From: Cupriavidus pauculus
GTDB lineage: Bacteria; Pseudomonadota; Gammaproteobacteria; Burkholderiales; Burkholderiaceae
Length of the DNA: 64,000 nt
Assembly (NCBI RefSeq): GCF_022179805.1
Contig: NZ_BPUO01000018.1
Coordinates: 1-64,000, forward strand
Reading direction: 5' to 3'
Part shown: in pieces, positions 50,463-59,852 of the stretch
Layout of the letters: every line of letters starts with the position of its first letter
How positions within the stretch are numbered: the first letter of the stretch is position 1
Position numbers and translations under genes: made by a program
The notes under the pieces: model-generated
Database searches by the model: none
What the model was told of the DNA's origin: nothing
What the model saw: only the letters and a program-made list of their open reading frames with translations

Positions 50463-52130
50463 ATGGATCGACGGCGCTTCCTGATCGCGGCGGCGGGCAC
50501 CGCGCTGGCCGGCTGCGAACGGCTGGGCGACGACGCGGCGCACTTCCTGGCCGGCCTGGGCCTGCACGAACCCGACCCTGTGGTGCTGCGCCCCGGCATG
50601 GCCGAAGGCCACGCGCTGCGCGACGCGCACCGCTGGCCGCAGCCTACCGGTGAGCGGCGCGTCGATGTGCTGATCCTGGGCAGCGGCATTGGCGGCCTGT
50701 CGGCGGCCTGGCAACTGTCGCGTGCCGGCCTGCGCGACTTCGTCATGCTGGAGGGTCCGGAGTTTGGCGGCAACGCCTCGGGCGGGCGCTTTGGCGAGAT
50801 CGGCTATCCGCGCGGCGCGCACTACCTGCCGCTGCCTTCGGCCGAATCCACCCACGTGCGCGAGATGCTGGCGGACGTCGGCGTCATCGAGCGCGATCCG
50901 TTCGATGCGCGGCCGCGCTTCGACGAAGCCGCGCTGGTGCATGGGCCCGAGGAACGGCTGTTCCACGACGGCGCCTGGCAGGACGGCCTGCTGCCCGACA
51001 GCGACATCCACCACGACCAGCACGCGCGCTTTCTGGCCCACGTCGACCGGCTGCGCACCACGCTCGGCAACGATGGCCGCAAGGTGTTCGCGATTCCGCT
51101 GGCGCAGTCGTCGCGCGACCCGGCATGGCTGGCGCTCGACCGCCAGACCTTCCGCCAATGGCTCGACGCCAACGGCTACACGGCACCCACACTGCGCTGG
51201 TACGCCGACTACTGCTGCCGCGACGACTACGGTGCCGGCGCCGACGTGGTGTCGGCCTGGGCGGGGCTGCACTACTTTGCCAGCCGTGACGGGCACGCCA
51301 GCAACGCGGCCGACGGTGCCGTGCTGACGTGGCCCGATGGCCTGCATGGACTGGTGACGCGGCTGACCGCCGGCATCGACCGCCGCATGGACGCCCAGCG
51401 CCCGTGGCGGCAGCGCGGGATGGCAGTCAGGATCGAGCCCGATGGCAAGAGCGTGCTGTGCGTGGAATGGCCCGACGGCATCACCCGGCCGCCGAAGCTG
51501 TCGCGCATCGTGGCGCGCCGCGTGATCTGCGCGATGCCGCTGCACGTGGCCGCGCGGCTGACGCCGCTTCAGCCGTTCGGCTTCGACGCCACCAAACACC
51601 TGCAGCACCACGCGCCGTGGCTGGTGTCGACCTTCCGCCTGCGCGGCTTTCCGCAAGAGCAGGCCGGTGTGCCGCTGGCGTGGGACAACGTGGTGTACGG
51701 GGCCCGCGGTCTTGGCTACGTGGTGGCCACGCATCAGTGGATCCGGCAGGCCCGGCCGGCGCAAACCGCATTCACCGCCTACTGCCCGCTCGACGCGCAG
51801 GCCGGCGTGCCGGGCGACAGCCATCCGGACGCCGTGCGCCGCTGGCTGGTCGACGCTTCACCGGCCGCGCTGATGGAACTGGCCGTCACCGACCTGCGCG
51901 CCGTCTACGGCCGTGAATTCTGGCGCCATGCCGATGCCGTGGAGATCACCGCGCGCGGCCACGCGATGGCCACGCCCGTGCCCGGCTTCCTGGCGAATGC
52001 GGGGCTGGCTGCGTTACGCGGTGCCGACGGCCCGCTGCTGTTCGCGCACGCCGATCTGTCCGGGCTGTCGGTGTTCGAGGAAGCCGCGTGGTGGGGTACG
52101 CGTGCCGCGCTGCGCATCGTCGGCACGTGA
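50463..52130 (+). CDS. Exported FAD-dependent amine oxidase-like protein
   Basis: A 555-residue flavoprotein of the amine oxidase/phytoene dehydrogenase-like group. The leader MDRRRFLIAAAGTALAGC has a twin-arginine-like start and a possible lipobox (AGC at 16-18), so it may be a periplasmic lipoprotein. The FAD site is VLILGSGIGGLSAAWQLSRAGL (69-90), followed by the second motif GNASGGRFGEIGYPRGAHY. It is 12 bases after the synthase gene and therefore co-transcribed. A polyamine product of the synthase is an attractive but unproven substrate. Confidence 0.88.
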   Translation: MDRRRFLIAAAGTALAGCERLGDDAAHFLAGLGLHEPDPVVLRPGMAEGHALRDAHRWPQPTGERRVDVLILGSGIGGLSAAWQLSRAGLRDFVMLEGPEFGGNASGGRFGEIGYPRGAHYLPLPSAESTHVREMLADVGVIERDPFDARPRFDEAALVHGPEERLFHDGAWQDGLLPDSDIHHDQHARFLAHVDRLRTTLGNDGRKVFAIPLAQSSRDPAWLALDRQTFRQWLDANGYTAPTLRWYADYCCRDDYGAGADVVSAWAGLHYFASRDGHASNAADGAVLTWPDGLHGLVTRLTAGIDRRMDAQRPWRQRGMAVRIEPDGKSVLCVEWPDGITRPPKLSRIVARRVICAMPLHVAARLTPLQPFGFDATKHLQHHAPWLVSTFRLRGFPQEQAGVPLAWDNVVYGARGLGYVVATHQWIRQARPAQTAFTAYCPLDAQAGVPGDSHPDAVRRWLVDASPAALMELAVTDLRAVYGREFWRHADAVEITARGHAMATPVPGFLANAGLAALRGADGPLLFAHADLSGLSVFEEAAWWGTRAALRIVGT

Positions 52131-52216
52131 CCCTGAACGTGATGCAGCACGCCCTGCCGGCCAATGCGGCATCCTGTAGAATCGTCGCCATCGTCCCTCA
52201 TGCATCACTCGCCCCC

Positions 52217-52594
52217 GTGCAACCGCTTCGGCTCCTGTTGATGATCGTGCTGCTTGCCTTCCTGCCTCTGCAGGCCTGGGCTGGCATTGGCACGTCCGCA
52301 GCAGGCATCGATATGGTGCAGACGGCGCATGTGGCGACCGTCGGCAACGTGGCCATCGCGGCCGATCAGGCTGATCTTGGCGCTCTTTCGGACGCATCCG
52401 ATTCGCAAGACTCGTCGATGCCCGCCGACAATGCCGACCCCACTCCGCCCGGCGCCGACTTTGCCGAGCAACTGCTGCCCGCGCCCTTGCCGCGCGGTGT
52501 GACATCGGCGGCGCGCAGTGCCGTGCCGCGCTATGCGGCGGCCGTGCCGTCCGACCCCGACCTTCCCCTGCTGCCGCGCCCACCGCGCGTCTGA
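52217..52594 (+). CDS. Hypothetical secreted protein
   Basis: A 125-residue protein of no recognised family. The GTG at 52217 gives a good signal peptide (QPLRLLLMIVLLAFLPLQAWA); an in-frame ATG at 52142 lies upstream of a plausible -10 (TAGAAT, 52177-52182) and would place the leader far inside. The mature part is low in complexity: Ala/Asp/Ser-rich, then Pro-rich (LLPAPLPRG, LPLLPRPPRV). It lies between the FAD oxidase and htpX. The start and even the reality of the protein are only moderately sure. Confidence 0.5.
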   Translation: MQPLRLLLMIVLLAFLPLQAWAGIGTSAAGIDMVQTAHVATVGNVAIAADQADLGALSDASDSQDSSMPADNADPTPPGADFAEQLLPAPLPRGVTSAARSAVPRYAAAVPSDPDLPLLPRPPRV

Positions 52595-52707
52595 TCCCCT
52601 TTCGCGCGGACGTCTTGTGCCGCGCCTACCCTAGTCGAGCGGTACGCCTGCGTGCGGACCGCGCGCGCTTGCGGCTCGTCCGCGTTCACTTGTTCTGCCC
52701 CACAACC

Positions 52708-53586
52708 ATGAAACGAATCTTCCTGTTCCTGGCGACCAACATCGCCGTCATGCTCGTACTCAGTATCACGGCCAGCCTGCTGGGCGTGAACCGGTTCCTC
52801 ACCGCCAACGGACTCAACCTCGGCATGCTGCTGGTGTTTGCGGCGCTGATGGGCTTTGGCGGCTCGTTCATCTCGCTACTGATGTCCAAGACCATTGCCA
52901 AGTGGTCCACTGGTGCACAGGTCATCACGCACCCCAGCACCAGCACAGAGCTGTGGCTCATGCAGACCGTGGAGAAGCTGGCCATGCGCGCCGGCCTGCC
53001 GATGCCAGAAGTGGCCATCTATGACGGCGAGCCCAACGCCTTTGCCACCGGCGCGTCGAAGAAGGGTTCGCTCGTGGCGGTATCCACGGGCCTGCTCCAG
53101 TCGATGTCGCACGACGAGGTGGAAGCCGTGCTGGCCCACGAGGTGGCCCACATCGCCAACGGCGACATGGTCACGCTGACGCTGATCCAGGGCGTGGTCA
53201 ACACGTTCGTGATCTTCATGGCGCGCGTGGTCGGCTACTTTGTCGACTCGTGGCTGCGCCGTAACGACGAGGAATCGAGCGGCCCCGGCATCGGCTACAT
53301 GATCACGGTGGTGATCTGCGAGATCGTGTTCGGCATCCTGGCCAGCATCATCGTGGCGGCGTTCTCGCGCCATCGCGAGTACCGTGCCGACGCGGGCGCG
53401 GCGGGCCTGATGGGCACGCCCACGCCGATGGTGGCCGCGCTGCGCCGCCTGGGCGGCCTGGACGCCGACGGCCTGCCGCAGAACATGCAGGCCATGGGCA
53501 TCTCGGGCGGCAAGTCGTGGATGGCGCTGTTCTCCAGCCACCCGCCCATCGAGTCGCGTATCGCCGCGCTGCAGAACGCCCGCTAA
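52708..53586 (+). CDS. htpX: Membrane zinc protease HtpX
   Basis: A 292-residue M48 protease of the inner membrane that degrades misfolded membrane proteins together with FtsH. Two N-terminal helices are followed by the zinc motif HEVAH at 144-148 (VLAHEVAHIANGD), two more helices and the third-ligand region REYRADAGAAGLMG. The family's ending SHPPIESRIAALQ is intact. The preceding polyamine/membrane locus also concerns the envelope, but there is no operon link. Confidence 0.97.
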   Translation: MKRIFLFLATNIAVMLVLSITASLLGVNRFLTANGLNLGMLLVFAALMGFGGSFISLLMSKTIAKWSTGAQVITHPSTSTELWLMQTVEKLAMRAGLPMPEVAIYDGEPNAFATGASKKGSLVAVSTGLLQSMSHDEVEAVLAHEVAHIANGDMVTLTLIQGVVNTFVIFMARVVGYFVDSWLRRNDEESSGPGIGYMITVVICEIVFGILASIIVAAFSRHREYRADAGAAGLMGTPTPMVAALRRLGGLDADGLPQNMQAMGISGGKSWMALFSSHPPIESRIAALQNAR

Positions 53587-53614
53587 GGCTCCAGCCGTGC
53601 GGGTTGGGCTGGCG

Positions 53615-54670
53615 CTAGGCCGCCAGCCCGCCTTCCTCATCCGGGCCGTCGAAGCCATCGGGGCCATCAGCCCCGTCGGCCCGGAATGCCGCCCGATATC
53701 GTTCGGGCGTCGTCTGCACATGGCGCAGAAATGCCTGCCGCATGACATCGGCATTGCCGAATCCCGTGGCATGCGCAATCGCTTCCAGCCTGCGGTCGCT
53801 GCCTTCGAGCAGCCGCCGCACGGCCTCCACACGCAGCCGCTCCACGTAGCGCGCCGGCGTGTCTCCCACCTGCCTGGCAAACACACGCGCGAAGTTGCGC
53901 GGGCTCATGGCCGCCTTTTCGGCCAGCGAACCTACGGACAGGTCACGCGCGAGGTTGTCGGCGATCCAGGTCTGCAGCGCGCGCAGCTCGGGGTTCTGCG
54001 CGGCCTGCGCGCGGAGCACTGTGGAAAACTGCGCCTGGCTGCCGGGGCGGCGCAGGAACATCACCAGTTCGCGCGCGACTTCGAGCGACACGGCATGCCC
54101 GAGATCTTCCTCGACCAGCGCCAGCGACAGGTCCATGCCGGCCGTGACGCCGGCCGATGTGTAGAAGCGTCCGGCGCGAATCCAGATCGGATCGGCATCG
54201 ACGGTCAATTCCGGATGGCGCTGCGCCAGACGTTCGGCATGGCGCCAGTGGGTGGTGACGCGCTGGGCGTCGAGTAGCCCGGTACGGCACAGCACGAACG
54301 CGCCCGTGCAGACCGCGCCCATGCGCCGCACGCTGGCCGATTGGTCGCGCAGCCAGCCGACCAGCCGCGCATCGTCGGCCGACAGCCGGGCACCTGCGCC
54401 GCCAGCCACCAGCAGCGTGTCGATGGGCTTGCCGATACGTTCCGCTGCGTGCCAGTACGGCGCTTCGGCCACCAGCTTGAGCCCGCATTCGGTATCGACC
54501 ACGCCATCGTCGCTGACGCTGACCACGTGTACCTCGTAAGGCGGCTGGTCGCGGCCGCGTAGCTTGTTGGCCGTGCTGAAGACCGCCGTGGGGCCGGTGA
54601 CATCAAGCTCCTGTGACGGGTTCGGCGCGACGATCACGACGACGCGCGGCGGGGCGGTGACGGATTGCAT
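53615..54670 (-). CDS. GlxA-type AraC-family regulator
   Basis: A 351-residue regulator with an N-terminal DJ-1/PfpI (class I amidotransferase-like) domain and a C-terminal AraC HTH pair. The DJ-1 part has VVIVAPNPSQELDVTGPTAVFSTAN near 12-36 and SVRRMGAVCTGAFVLCRTGLLDAQR with the nucleophile-elbow Cys. The HTH includes LAEKAAMSPRNFARVFARQVGDTPARYVERLRVEAVRRLLEG. Effector and targets are unknown. It lies beside an MFS gene on the same strand (54714-55928), a possible target. Confidence 0.93.
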   Translation of the reverse strand: MQSVTAPPRVVVIVAPNPSQELDVTGPTAVFSTANKLRGRDQPPYEVHVVSVSDDGVVDTECGLKLVAEAPYWHAAERIGKPIDTLLVAGGAGARLSADDARLVGWLRDQSASVRRMGAVCTGAFVLCRTGLLDAQRVTTHWRHAERLAQRHPELTVDADPIWIRAGRFYTSAGVTAGMDLSLALVEEDLGHAVSLEVARELVMFLRRPGSQAQFSTVLRAQAAQNPELRALQTWIADNLARDLSVGSLAEKAAMSPRNFARVFARQVGDTPARYVERLRVEAVRRLLEGSDRRLEAIAHATGFGNADVMRQAFLRHVQTTPERYRAAFRADGADGPDGFDGPDEEGGLAA

Positions 54671-54713
54671 GGATACGGGAAGAGTCGATGCGCAGGAGCC
54701 TGCGGTACGCCGA

Positions 54714-55928
54714 TCATACTGCGGCGGCCACGCCCGCCGCCCGCTCGCGCCGCTGCCACGCCAGCGTGATCGCCAGTGCCAGGGCCAGCGCCGGAAGCAC
54801 GGCCAGGTTCACGCCCTGCCATCCCCAGACCACCAGCACCTGTCCGGCCGCCAGTGTCGCGGCGGCCGTGAGCACCGCCGCCGAGAACTCGCTGACGGCT
54901 TGCGTGCGCGCCCGCTCGGCCGGCCGGTAGCTGCCCACCAGCAGCGTCGTGCCGCCCACCGACATGAAGTTCCAGCCCACGCCCAGGCACAGCAGCGCCA
55001 CGTAGAAGGCCACCAGCGACGTCGAGCACAGGGCCACCACGGCCGCCAGCGCGGACAGTGCGATGCCGGCCTTCAGCATCGCCGGGTTGCCGTAGCGCTG
55101 CAGCAGCCAGCCCGAGAAGAACGATGGCGCGTACATGCCCACCAGATGCCATTCGATGATCTGCGCGCCCTGCCCGATCGTGTGGCTGCACGCGATGGCC
55201 GCGATGGGCGTGGCCGTCATCACGAACATCATGACCGCGTTGCCGATGCCGTTGTTGGCGAACGATGCCAGGAACACCGGCTGCCGCACGATCTCGCCCA
55301 GCGGCCGGGCCGGCCGGTTGTCCGTCGCCCCGCCGGCCAGCGCGGCGGCCGGCGGCTCGCGGTAAGCCAGCATTAGCAGCATGACGGTCAGCGCGCCGAA
55401 CACCGCCACCACCGCATACGATCCGGCAAACGGCGTGGGCTGCATCATGTCGACGCTCCAGGCGGCAATGGCCGGGCCGCACACGGCAGCCACCACGCCG
55501 CCGGTCAGCACCACGGAGATCACGCGGGGCTTTTCCGGCACCGGCGCGGCATCGGCCGCGGCCAGCCGGTAGAACCGTGCGAACGCCTGGAACACGCCGA
55601 CCAGCGCCGTACCGAGGCAGAACAGCCAGAAGTCGTGCCGGTAGATGGACACCACCGACACCCAGCCGCCCAGCATGCAGGCCACGCCGCCCGTACAGAA
55701 GGCAAAGCGGCGCCCGAACCGCTCGATGGCGAACGGCACGGCGATGGACGTCAGGGCCGCCGCCACGGTGATCATCGCGAATGGCAAGGTGGCCAGCGCC
55801 TTGCCCGGCGCCAGCGTGTAGCCAACCAGCCCGGTCAGGGTCAGGTCGACAGAAACGGCGGATGTGAACAAGGCCTGGCACAGCGCCAACACGCGCGCCT
55901 GCCGCATCGCAACGGAAGCCATCGGCAT
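54714..55928 (-). CDS. MFS transporter (YcxA/drug-type)
   Basis: A 404-residue 12-helix MFS carrier. The loop-2 motif VPFAIERFGRRFAFCTGG and a central charged loop of about 20 residues (YREPPAAALAGGATDNRPAR) are visible. It starts MASVAMRQARVLALCQALFTSAV-like from the ATG at 55928. The substrate is unknown. It is upstream of the GlxA-type regulator and 106 bases past the CYP102 stop, on the same strand, so it might carry a substrate or product of that P450; this is only proximity. Confidence 0.9.
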   Translation of the reverse strand: MPMASVAMRQARVLALCQALFTSAVSVDLTLTGLVGYTLAPGKALATLPFAMITVAAALTSIAVPFAIERFGRRFAFCTGGVACMLGGWVSVVSIYRHDFWLFCLGTALVGVFQAFARFYRLAAADAAPVPEKPRVISVVLTGGVVAAVCGPAIAAWSVDMMQPTPFAGSYAVVAVFGALTVMLLMLAYREPPAAALAGGATDNRPARPLGEIVRQPVFLASFANNGIGNAVMMFVMTATPIAAIACSHTIGQGAQIIEWHLVGMYAPSFFSGWLLQRYGNPAMLKAGIALSALAAVVALCSTSLVAFYVALLCLGVGWNFMSVGGTTLLVGSYRPAERARTQAVSEFSAAVLTAAATLAAGQVLVVWGWQGVNLAVLPALALALAITLAWQRRERAAGVAAAV

Positions 55929-56034
55929 CTCCGGAAGTCAGGAAAGGGATGGTTCCAAGCGTACGAAGCCGCGCTGGCGGCCGAGAGACAACGTTCCGTC
56001 GAATCCTGCCAACCAGCCGGCTGCCGCCAGGTGG

Positions 56035-59000
56035 CTAATTAAATACGTCCTGCCGATAGCGGCCCTGCTCGACCAGCGCGGCGAACCACGCCGACGCGGC
56101 ATCTGGCGCCATGCCGCCCAGTTGCGCGCCGATCTCGATCAGCACCTGCCGTACGGCCGGGGCCATGCGGCGGCCATCGCCGCATACATAGACCGTGGCG
56201 CCGGCCTGAAGCTGGGCCCAGACCTCCGCGCGTCGCTGCCACAGCAGGTCCTGCACGTAGCGTGGCGCATCGGGCACGACCGACAAGGCGGTGTGCACCT
56301 CGACCACGCCTTGCGCGGCCCATTGCGCGATCTCGTCGTGGAACAGCCAGTCGTGCCCGGGATGGCGGCAGCCGAAATACAACTGCACCGGCGCGACGGC
56401 CTGCCCTGCCGACTGCTGTGCCGCGCGTTCCTCGATAAAGCCACGGAACGGCGCGATGCCGGTACCGGGGCCGATCAGCAGCATCGGCGCGGTCGCATCG
56501 TCAGGCGGGGCGAACGGCGGGTTCGGCGTGCGGATCGATGCCGACACCTGCGCGCCAGACGGCAAGCCCTGCAGCCAGGTCGAGGCCACGCCCCGGAACT
56601 GGCCGCGCCCCGACAACGCGGGCGCCCAGACCGTACCCACCAGCAGCACCGCCACGTCGGGCGATACCAGCGGCGAAGAGGCAATCGAATAGAAGCGCGG
56701 CCGCATCGGCACCGTGCAGGCCAGCAGTTGCCGCAACGTCAGCGTGATGGCCGGAAACCGCTCCAGCACATCGAGCAGGCCCAGCCGGCGCGCGGCTACC
56801 TGCGTGGCATAGCCAGCGTCAGCGTCGTCCGAGGCAAGCTGTTCCAGCGACTGCCGCGTGAACGGGCACCGCGTGGCCTCGGCCAGCGCGCGCAGCGTCT
56901 GGCGCGACACTACGTCCTGCAGTTCGACGAAATGCACCAGCAGTTGCCGCAGCGGCAGCGCTTCGCCAATCGGCAGGCCGCGCCCGGCGCCGTGCGGTGC
57001 GCTGAGCGTGACCATGGCCTCGGGATCGAGATCGAGCCGCTCGCACAGGTCCGCCACCAGCCGGGCCTCGTTGCGCGGCCAGACCGCGATGTGGTCGCCG
57101 GTGCGGTAGGTCACGCCGGGCGGCAGTTGCAGCCGCATGGCTCGTGTGGAGGTGCGCGGGGCTTCGACCGAGAAATCCCACAAGCCGGTGGGATCGTTCA
57201 CTAGCTCGGTATTCGACAGCACCGTGAACGGCTGCGTGCCCGCTGGCAGCGTGTCCGCGCGCATCGCATCGACACTGCGCACCTGCACGTCCACGCCGAT
57301 ACCGCCCGCGCTGGCGCCGTCGGCCTGCAACGTCTGCCAAAGCTGCGCGAGCCAGCGCTCGGCGGTCTGGTCGAAGTCGGCGTTGCCGTCGGCCTCGCCG
57401 CGCGGCAGCAGCGGCACCGCACCGGCCCCTGTGAAGAAGTCGAACAGCCGGCGTGGAAACGCCTGATACGTGGCCCATTGCGAATTGCCGCAGCCAAGCA
57501 GCGCCAGGCGCAAGCCGTCGGCGCGATAGCCACTGGCGGTCCCGCCATCGAGCATCGCCTCGAAGCGGCGGCCCGAGTCGGGCGCGCGGCCGTTGTAGGT
57601 GGCGGCCACCACGACCAGCAGGCCCGATGTGGGTAACGCATCAACCATGTCGTCCAGGTCGGCCAGCTTGGCCTCGAACCCGGCTGCCACCGCGCCGCCA
57701 TGGATCTGCTCGGCCAGCTCGCGCGCCGTACCCAGGCTCGACGCGCACAGCACGGTCAGCGCCTGGCCGTTGCCGCGCACTTCCGCCTGGGCCATCTCTG
57801 CTTCTGTACCCGGTGCCGTATCGGCTACAGCCTGCGTGACGATCCGCTCATGGGGTCGCCGGCGCCGCGCACGCAGCACCAGGCCGTCGGGCTTGATCGT
57901 CAGCGTTTCTTTGAGCCGGAAGCGATAGTCGTACGGATCGTGGAAGGCGAAGTTACGCAGCATCAGGGCCAGCGCCAGCTTGGCTTCGGTCAGCGCGAAT
58001 TGCCGGCCGATGCAGGCGCGCTCGCCGTGGCCGAACGGCATGTAGGCGTGCGCGGGCAGCCTGGCCTCGTTCTCCGGCAGGAAGCGGTCGATATCGAAAC
58101 GCTCGGGGTTCTCCCATACCTTCGGATCGCGATGCAGCGCGGTCAGCACCACCGAGATGCGCCGGTTCTGGCGCAGCCGGTAGCGGCCGCCGATCACTGC
58201 ATCCTCGAACGGCGCCACCGCGAATGCCGGCGCCGTGGGCCACAGCCGCAGCGTTTCCTTGAGCACGCGATCGAGCACCGGCATGCGTGCCAGATCGGCG
58301 TACACGGGTGGCGCATCGCCGGGCAGCACCGCGTCCACCTCGGCATAGGCTTGCGCCAGCACGCCGGGATTGCGCAGCAGTTCGTACAGCGTGAAGGTCA
58401 GTAGGCCGCTGGTGGTTTCGTGGCCGGCAATCAGGAACGTAATGACCTGGTTGCGGATGTTGGCGTCGTCGAGCTGGCGGTCGGTCTCGGGGTCGCGCGC
58501 CTCCAGCATCAGGTTCAGCAGGTCCATGCCCGGCCGGGGCGCGGCCCGGCGCTGGCGGATCACGTCATCGACCAGATCGCGCATGTAGGCCACGTCGTCG
58601 GCAAACTGCCGGTGCGCGCGGCCCATGAAGCGGTCCTGGATTGGCAGCCGCGTGAGTTTGCGCATGGCCTCTTCCAGCGCGCCGACCATCGCCACGATGA
58701 ACGGGTCGAGCTGGTCGCTGGCGAACGACGCGAAGTCATAGCCGAAGCCGGACAGCGCGATTGTATCGAGCGTGAGCCGCGTCATGTCGTCGGCCACGGC
58801 GATGTCGGCGTCGGGGCCGTTGTGGCTCCACTTGTCCACCAGCCGGTTGGCCACGCGCAGCATCACGTCGAAGTAGCCCTTCATCGCGCGCTGGCTGAAC
58901 GCCGGCATCAGGATGCGATGCGCGCAGCCCCAGTTCGGCTCGTCGCCATGCGCGGTGAACAGGCCGTCGCCGGCCATGTCGCGCAGGTACGACAGCGGCG

Positions 59001-59238
59001 GGCCGATGATCTTGCGAAAGCGCGCCGGGTCGCAGATTTCGGCGGCCAGCGCCACCGACGACACGAACGGCACGCGCCGGCCCGCGAAGTCGAGTTCGAA
59101 GATGCCGTCGTGATGGCGGCTGCGCGCCAGCAGGTGCTGCCCGACTTCACCGGGCGTGATCTGGAACAGGTTGCCGACGACAGGCCAGCCCGGATCACGG
59201 GGAATCGGCTCGAAGGCATCGGCGGGTACGGATGTCAT
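56035..59238 (-). CDS. Self-sufficient cytochrome P450/NADPH-P450 reductase (CYP102 type)
   Basis: A 1067-residue fusion of a P450 and a diflavin reductase, like P450 BM3 (1049). It would hydroxylate medium to long fatty acids or related chains. The heme domain has FLIAGHETTSG (268-278), ETLR (328-331) and the heme loop FGHGERACIG with Cys409; Arg54 aligns with BM3 Arg47, while BM3 Tyr51 is Phe58 and BM3 Phe87 is Phe94. The FMN part starts near CASSLGTARELAEQI. The last aromatic residue is Phe1066 (BM3 Trp1046). CYP102E-like is likely given the host. Confidence 0.95.
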   Translation of the reverse strand: MTSVPADAFEPIPRDPGWPVVGNLFQITPGEVGQHLLARSRHHDGIFELDFAGRRVPFVSSVALAAEICDPARFRKIIGPPLSYLRDMAGDGLFTAHGDEPNWGCAHRILMPAFSQRAMKGYFDVMLRVANRLVDKWSHNGPDADIAVADDMTRLTLDTIALSGFGYDFASFASDQLDPFIVAMVGALEEAMRKLTRLPIQDRFMGRAHRQFADDVAYMRDLVDDVIRQRRAAPRPGMDLLNLMLEARDPETDRQLDDANIRNQVITFLIAGHETTSGLLTFTLYELLRNPGVLAQAYAEVDAVLPGDAPPVYADLARMPVLDRVLKETLRLWPTAPAFAVAPFEDAVIGGRYRLRQNRRISVVLTALHRDPKVWENPERFDIDRFLPENEARLPAHAYMPFGHGERACIGRQFALTEAKLALALMLRNFAFHDPYDYRFRLKETLTIKPDGLVLRARRRRPHERIVTQAVADTAPGTEAEMAQAEVRGNGQALTVLCASSLGTARELAEQIHGGAVAAGFEAKLADLDDMVDALPTSGLLVVVAATYNGRAPDSGRRFEAMLDGGTASGYRADGLRLALLGCGNSQWATYQAFPRRLFDFFTGAGAVPLLPRGEADGNADFDQTAERWLAQLWQTLQADGASAGGIGVDVQVRSVDAMRADTLPAGTQPFTVLSNTELVNDPTGLWDFSVEAPRTSTRAMRLQLPPGVTYRTGDHIAVWPRNEARLVADLCERLDLDPEAMVTLSAPHGAGRGLPIGEALPLRQLLVHFVELQDVVSRQTLRALAEATRCPFTRQSLEQLASDDADAGYATQVAARRLGLLDVLERFPAITLTLRQLLACTVPMRPRFYSIASSPLVSPDVAVLLVGTVWAPALSGRGQFRGVASTWLQGLPSGAQVSASIRTPNPPFAPPDDATAPMLLIGPGTGIAPFRGFIEERAAQQSAGQAVAPVQLYFGCRHPGHDWLFHDEIAQWAAQGVVEVHTALSVVPDAPRYVQDLLWQRRAEVWAQLQAGATVYVCGDGRRMAPAVRQVLIEIGAQLGGMAPDAASAWFAALVEQGRYRQDVFN

Positions 59239-59389
59239 GGATGGGGACGTTCCTGGCAGTTATCGTTGGCAGTTCCAGAGCATGCCCGCCAATGGCCGGC
59301 TTGTCCCACCCCGCTATCGGGCGTTTGAAATATTTGTTCGATTACTTCGCATGGGCGCCCGGCCCCCGCCCGGTCAGCTTCCCGCGCGC

Positions 59390-59794
59390 CTAGTCGACCA
59401 CCCGCCCCCGCATCGCCTTGATCTGGCCGCGCTGCACCTTGGCATCCACGCGGCGTACCTTCGACGCTCGCGTGGGGCGCGTGGCGCGCCGGATACGCGG
59501 CGGTTCGGCCACGCTGCGCACCAGTTCGTGCAGGCGCCCGATCGCTTCGTCGCGGTTCATCTCGAGGCTGCGGTGCTGCTGCGCCTTGATGACGATCACG
59601 CCATCGCGCGTGATGCGGTGGTCGTGCAACGCCAGCAGGCGTTCCTTGTGGTCGGGGGCCAGCGACGACGCGCGCACGTCATAGCGCAGGTGCACCGCGT
59701 TGGACACCTTGTTGATGTTCTGCCCGCCCGCGCCCTGCGCGCGGATCGCGGTGATCTCGTATTCGTGATGGGAAATGTGGATGTCGTCGGCCAT
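59390..59794 (-). CDS. arfB: Peptidyl-tRNA hydrolase ArfB (ribosome rescue)
   Basis: A 134-residue release-factor-like protein that frees stalled ribosomes. It contains the catalytic GGQ at 23-25 in AIRAQGAGGQNINKVSNAV and the family's basic C-terminal tail (RRATRPTRASKVRRVDAK, QRGQIKAMRGRV) that enters the mRNA channel. Start at 59794 (MADDIHISHH) aligns with ArfB; two further in-frame ATGs lie 9 and 12 bases upstream and no ribosome binding site decides. It sits between the CYP102 gene and a BBE-type enzyme on one strand. Confidence 0.92.
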   Translation of the reverse strand: MADDIHISHHEYEITAIRAQGAGGQNINKVSNAVHLRYDVRASSLAPDHKERLLALHDHRITRDGVIVIKAQQHRSLEMNRDEAIGRLHELVRSVAEPPRIRRATRPTRASKVRRVDAKVQRGQIKAMRGRVVD

Positions 59795-59852
59795 GCGGGC
59801 CATCATAGCAACGCATGGCGCGACGGTGTGTGTCGGCGCGTTTCGGCGCGTA

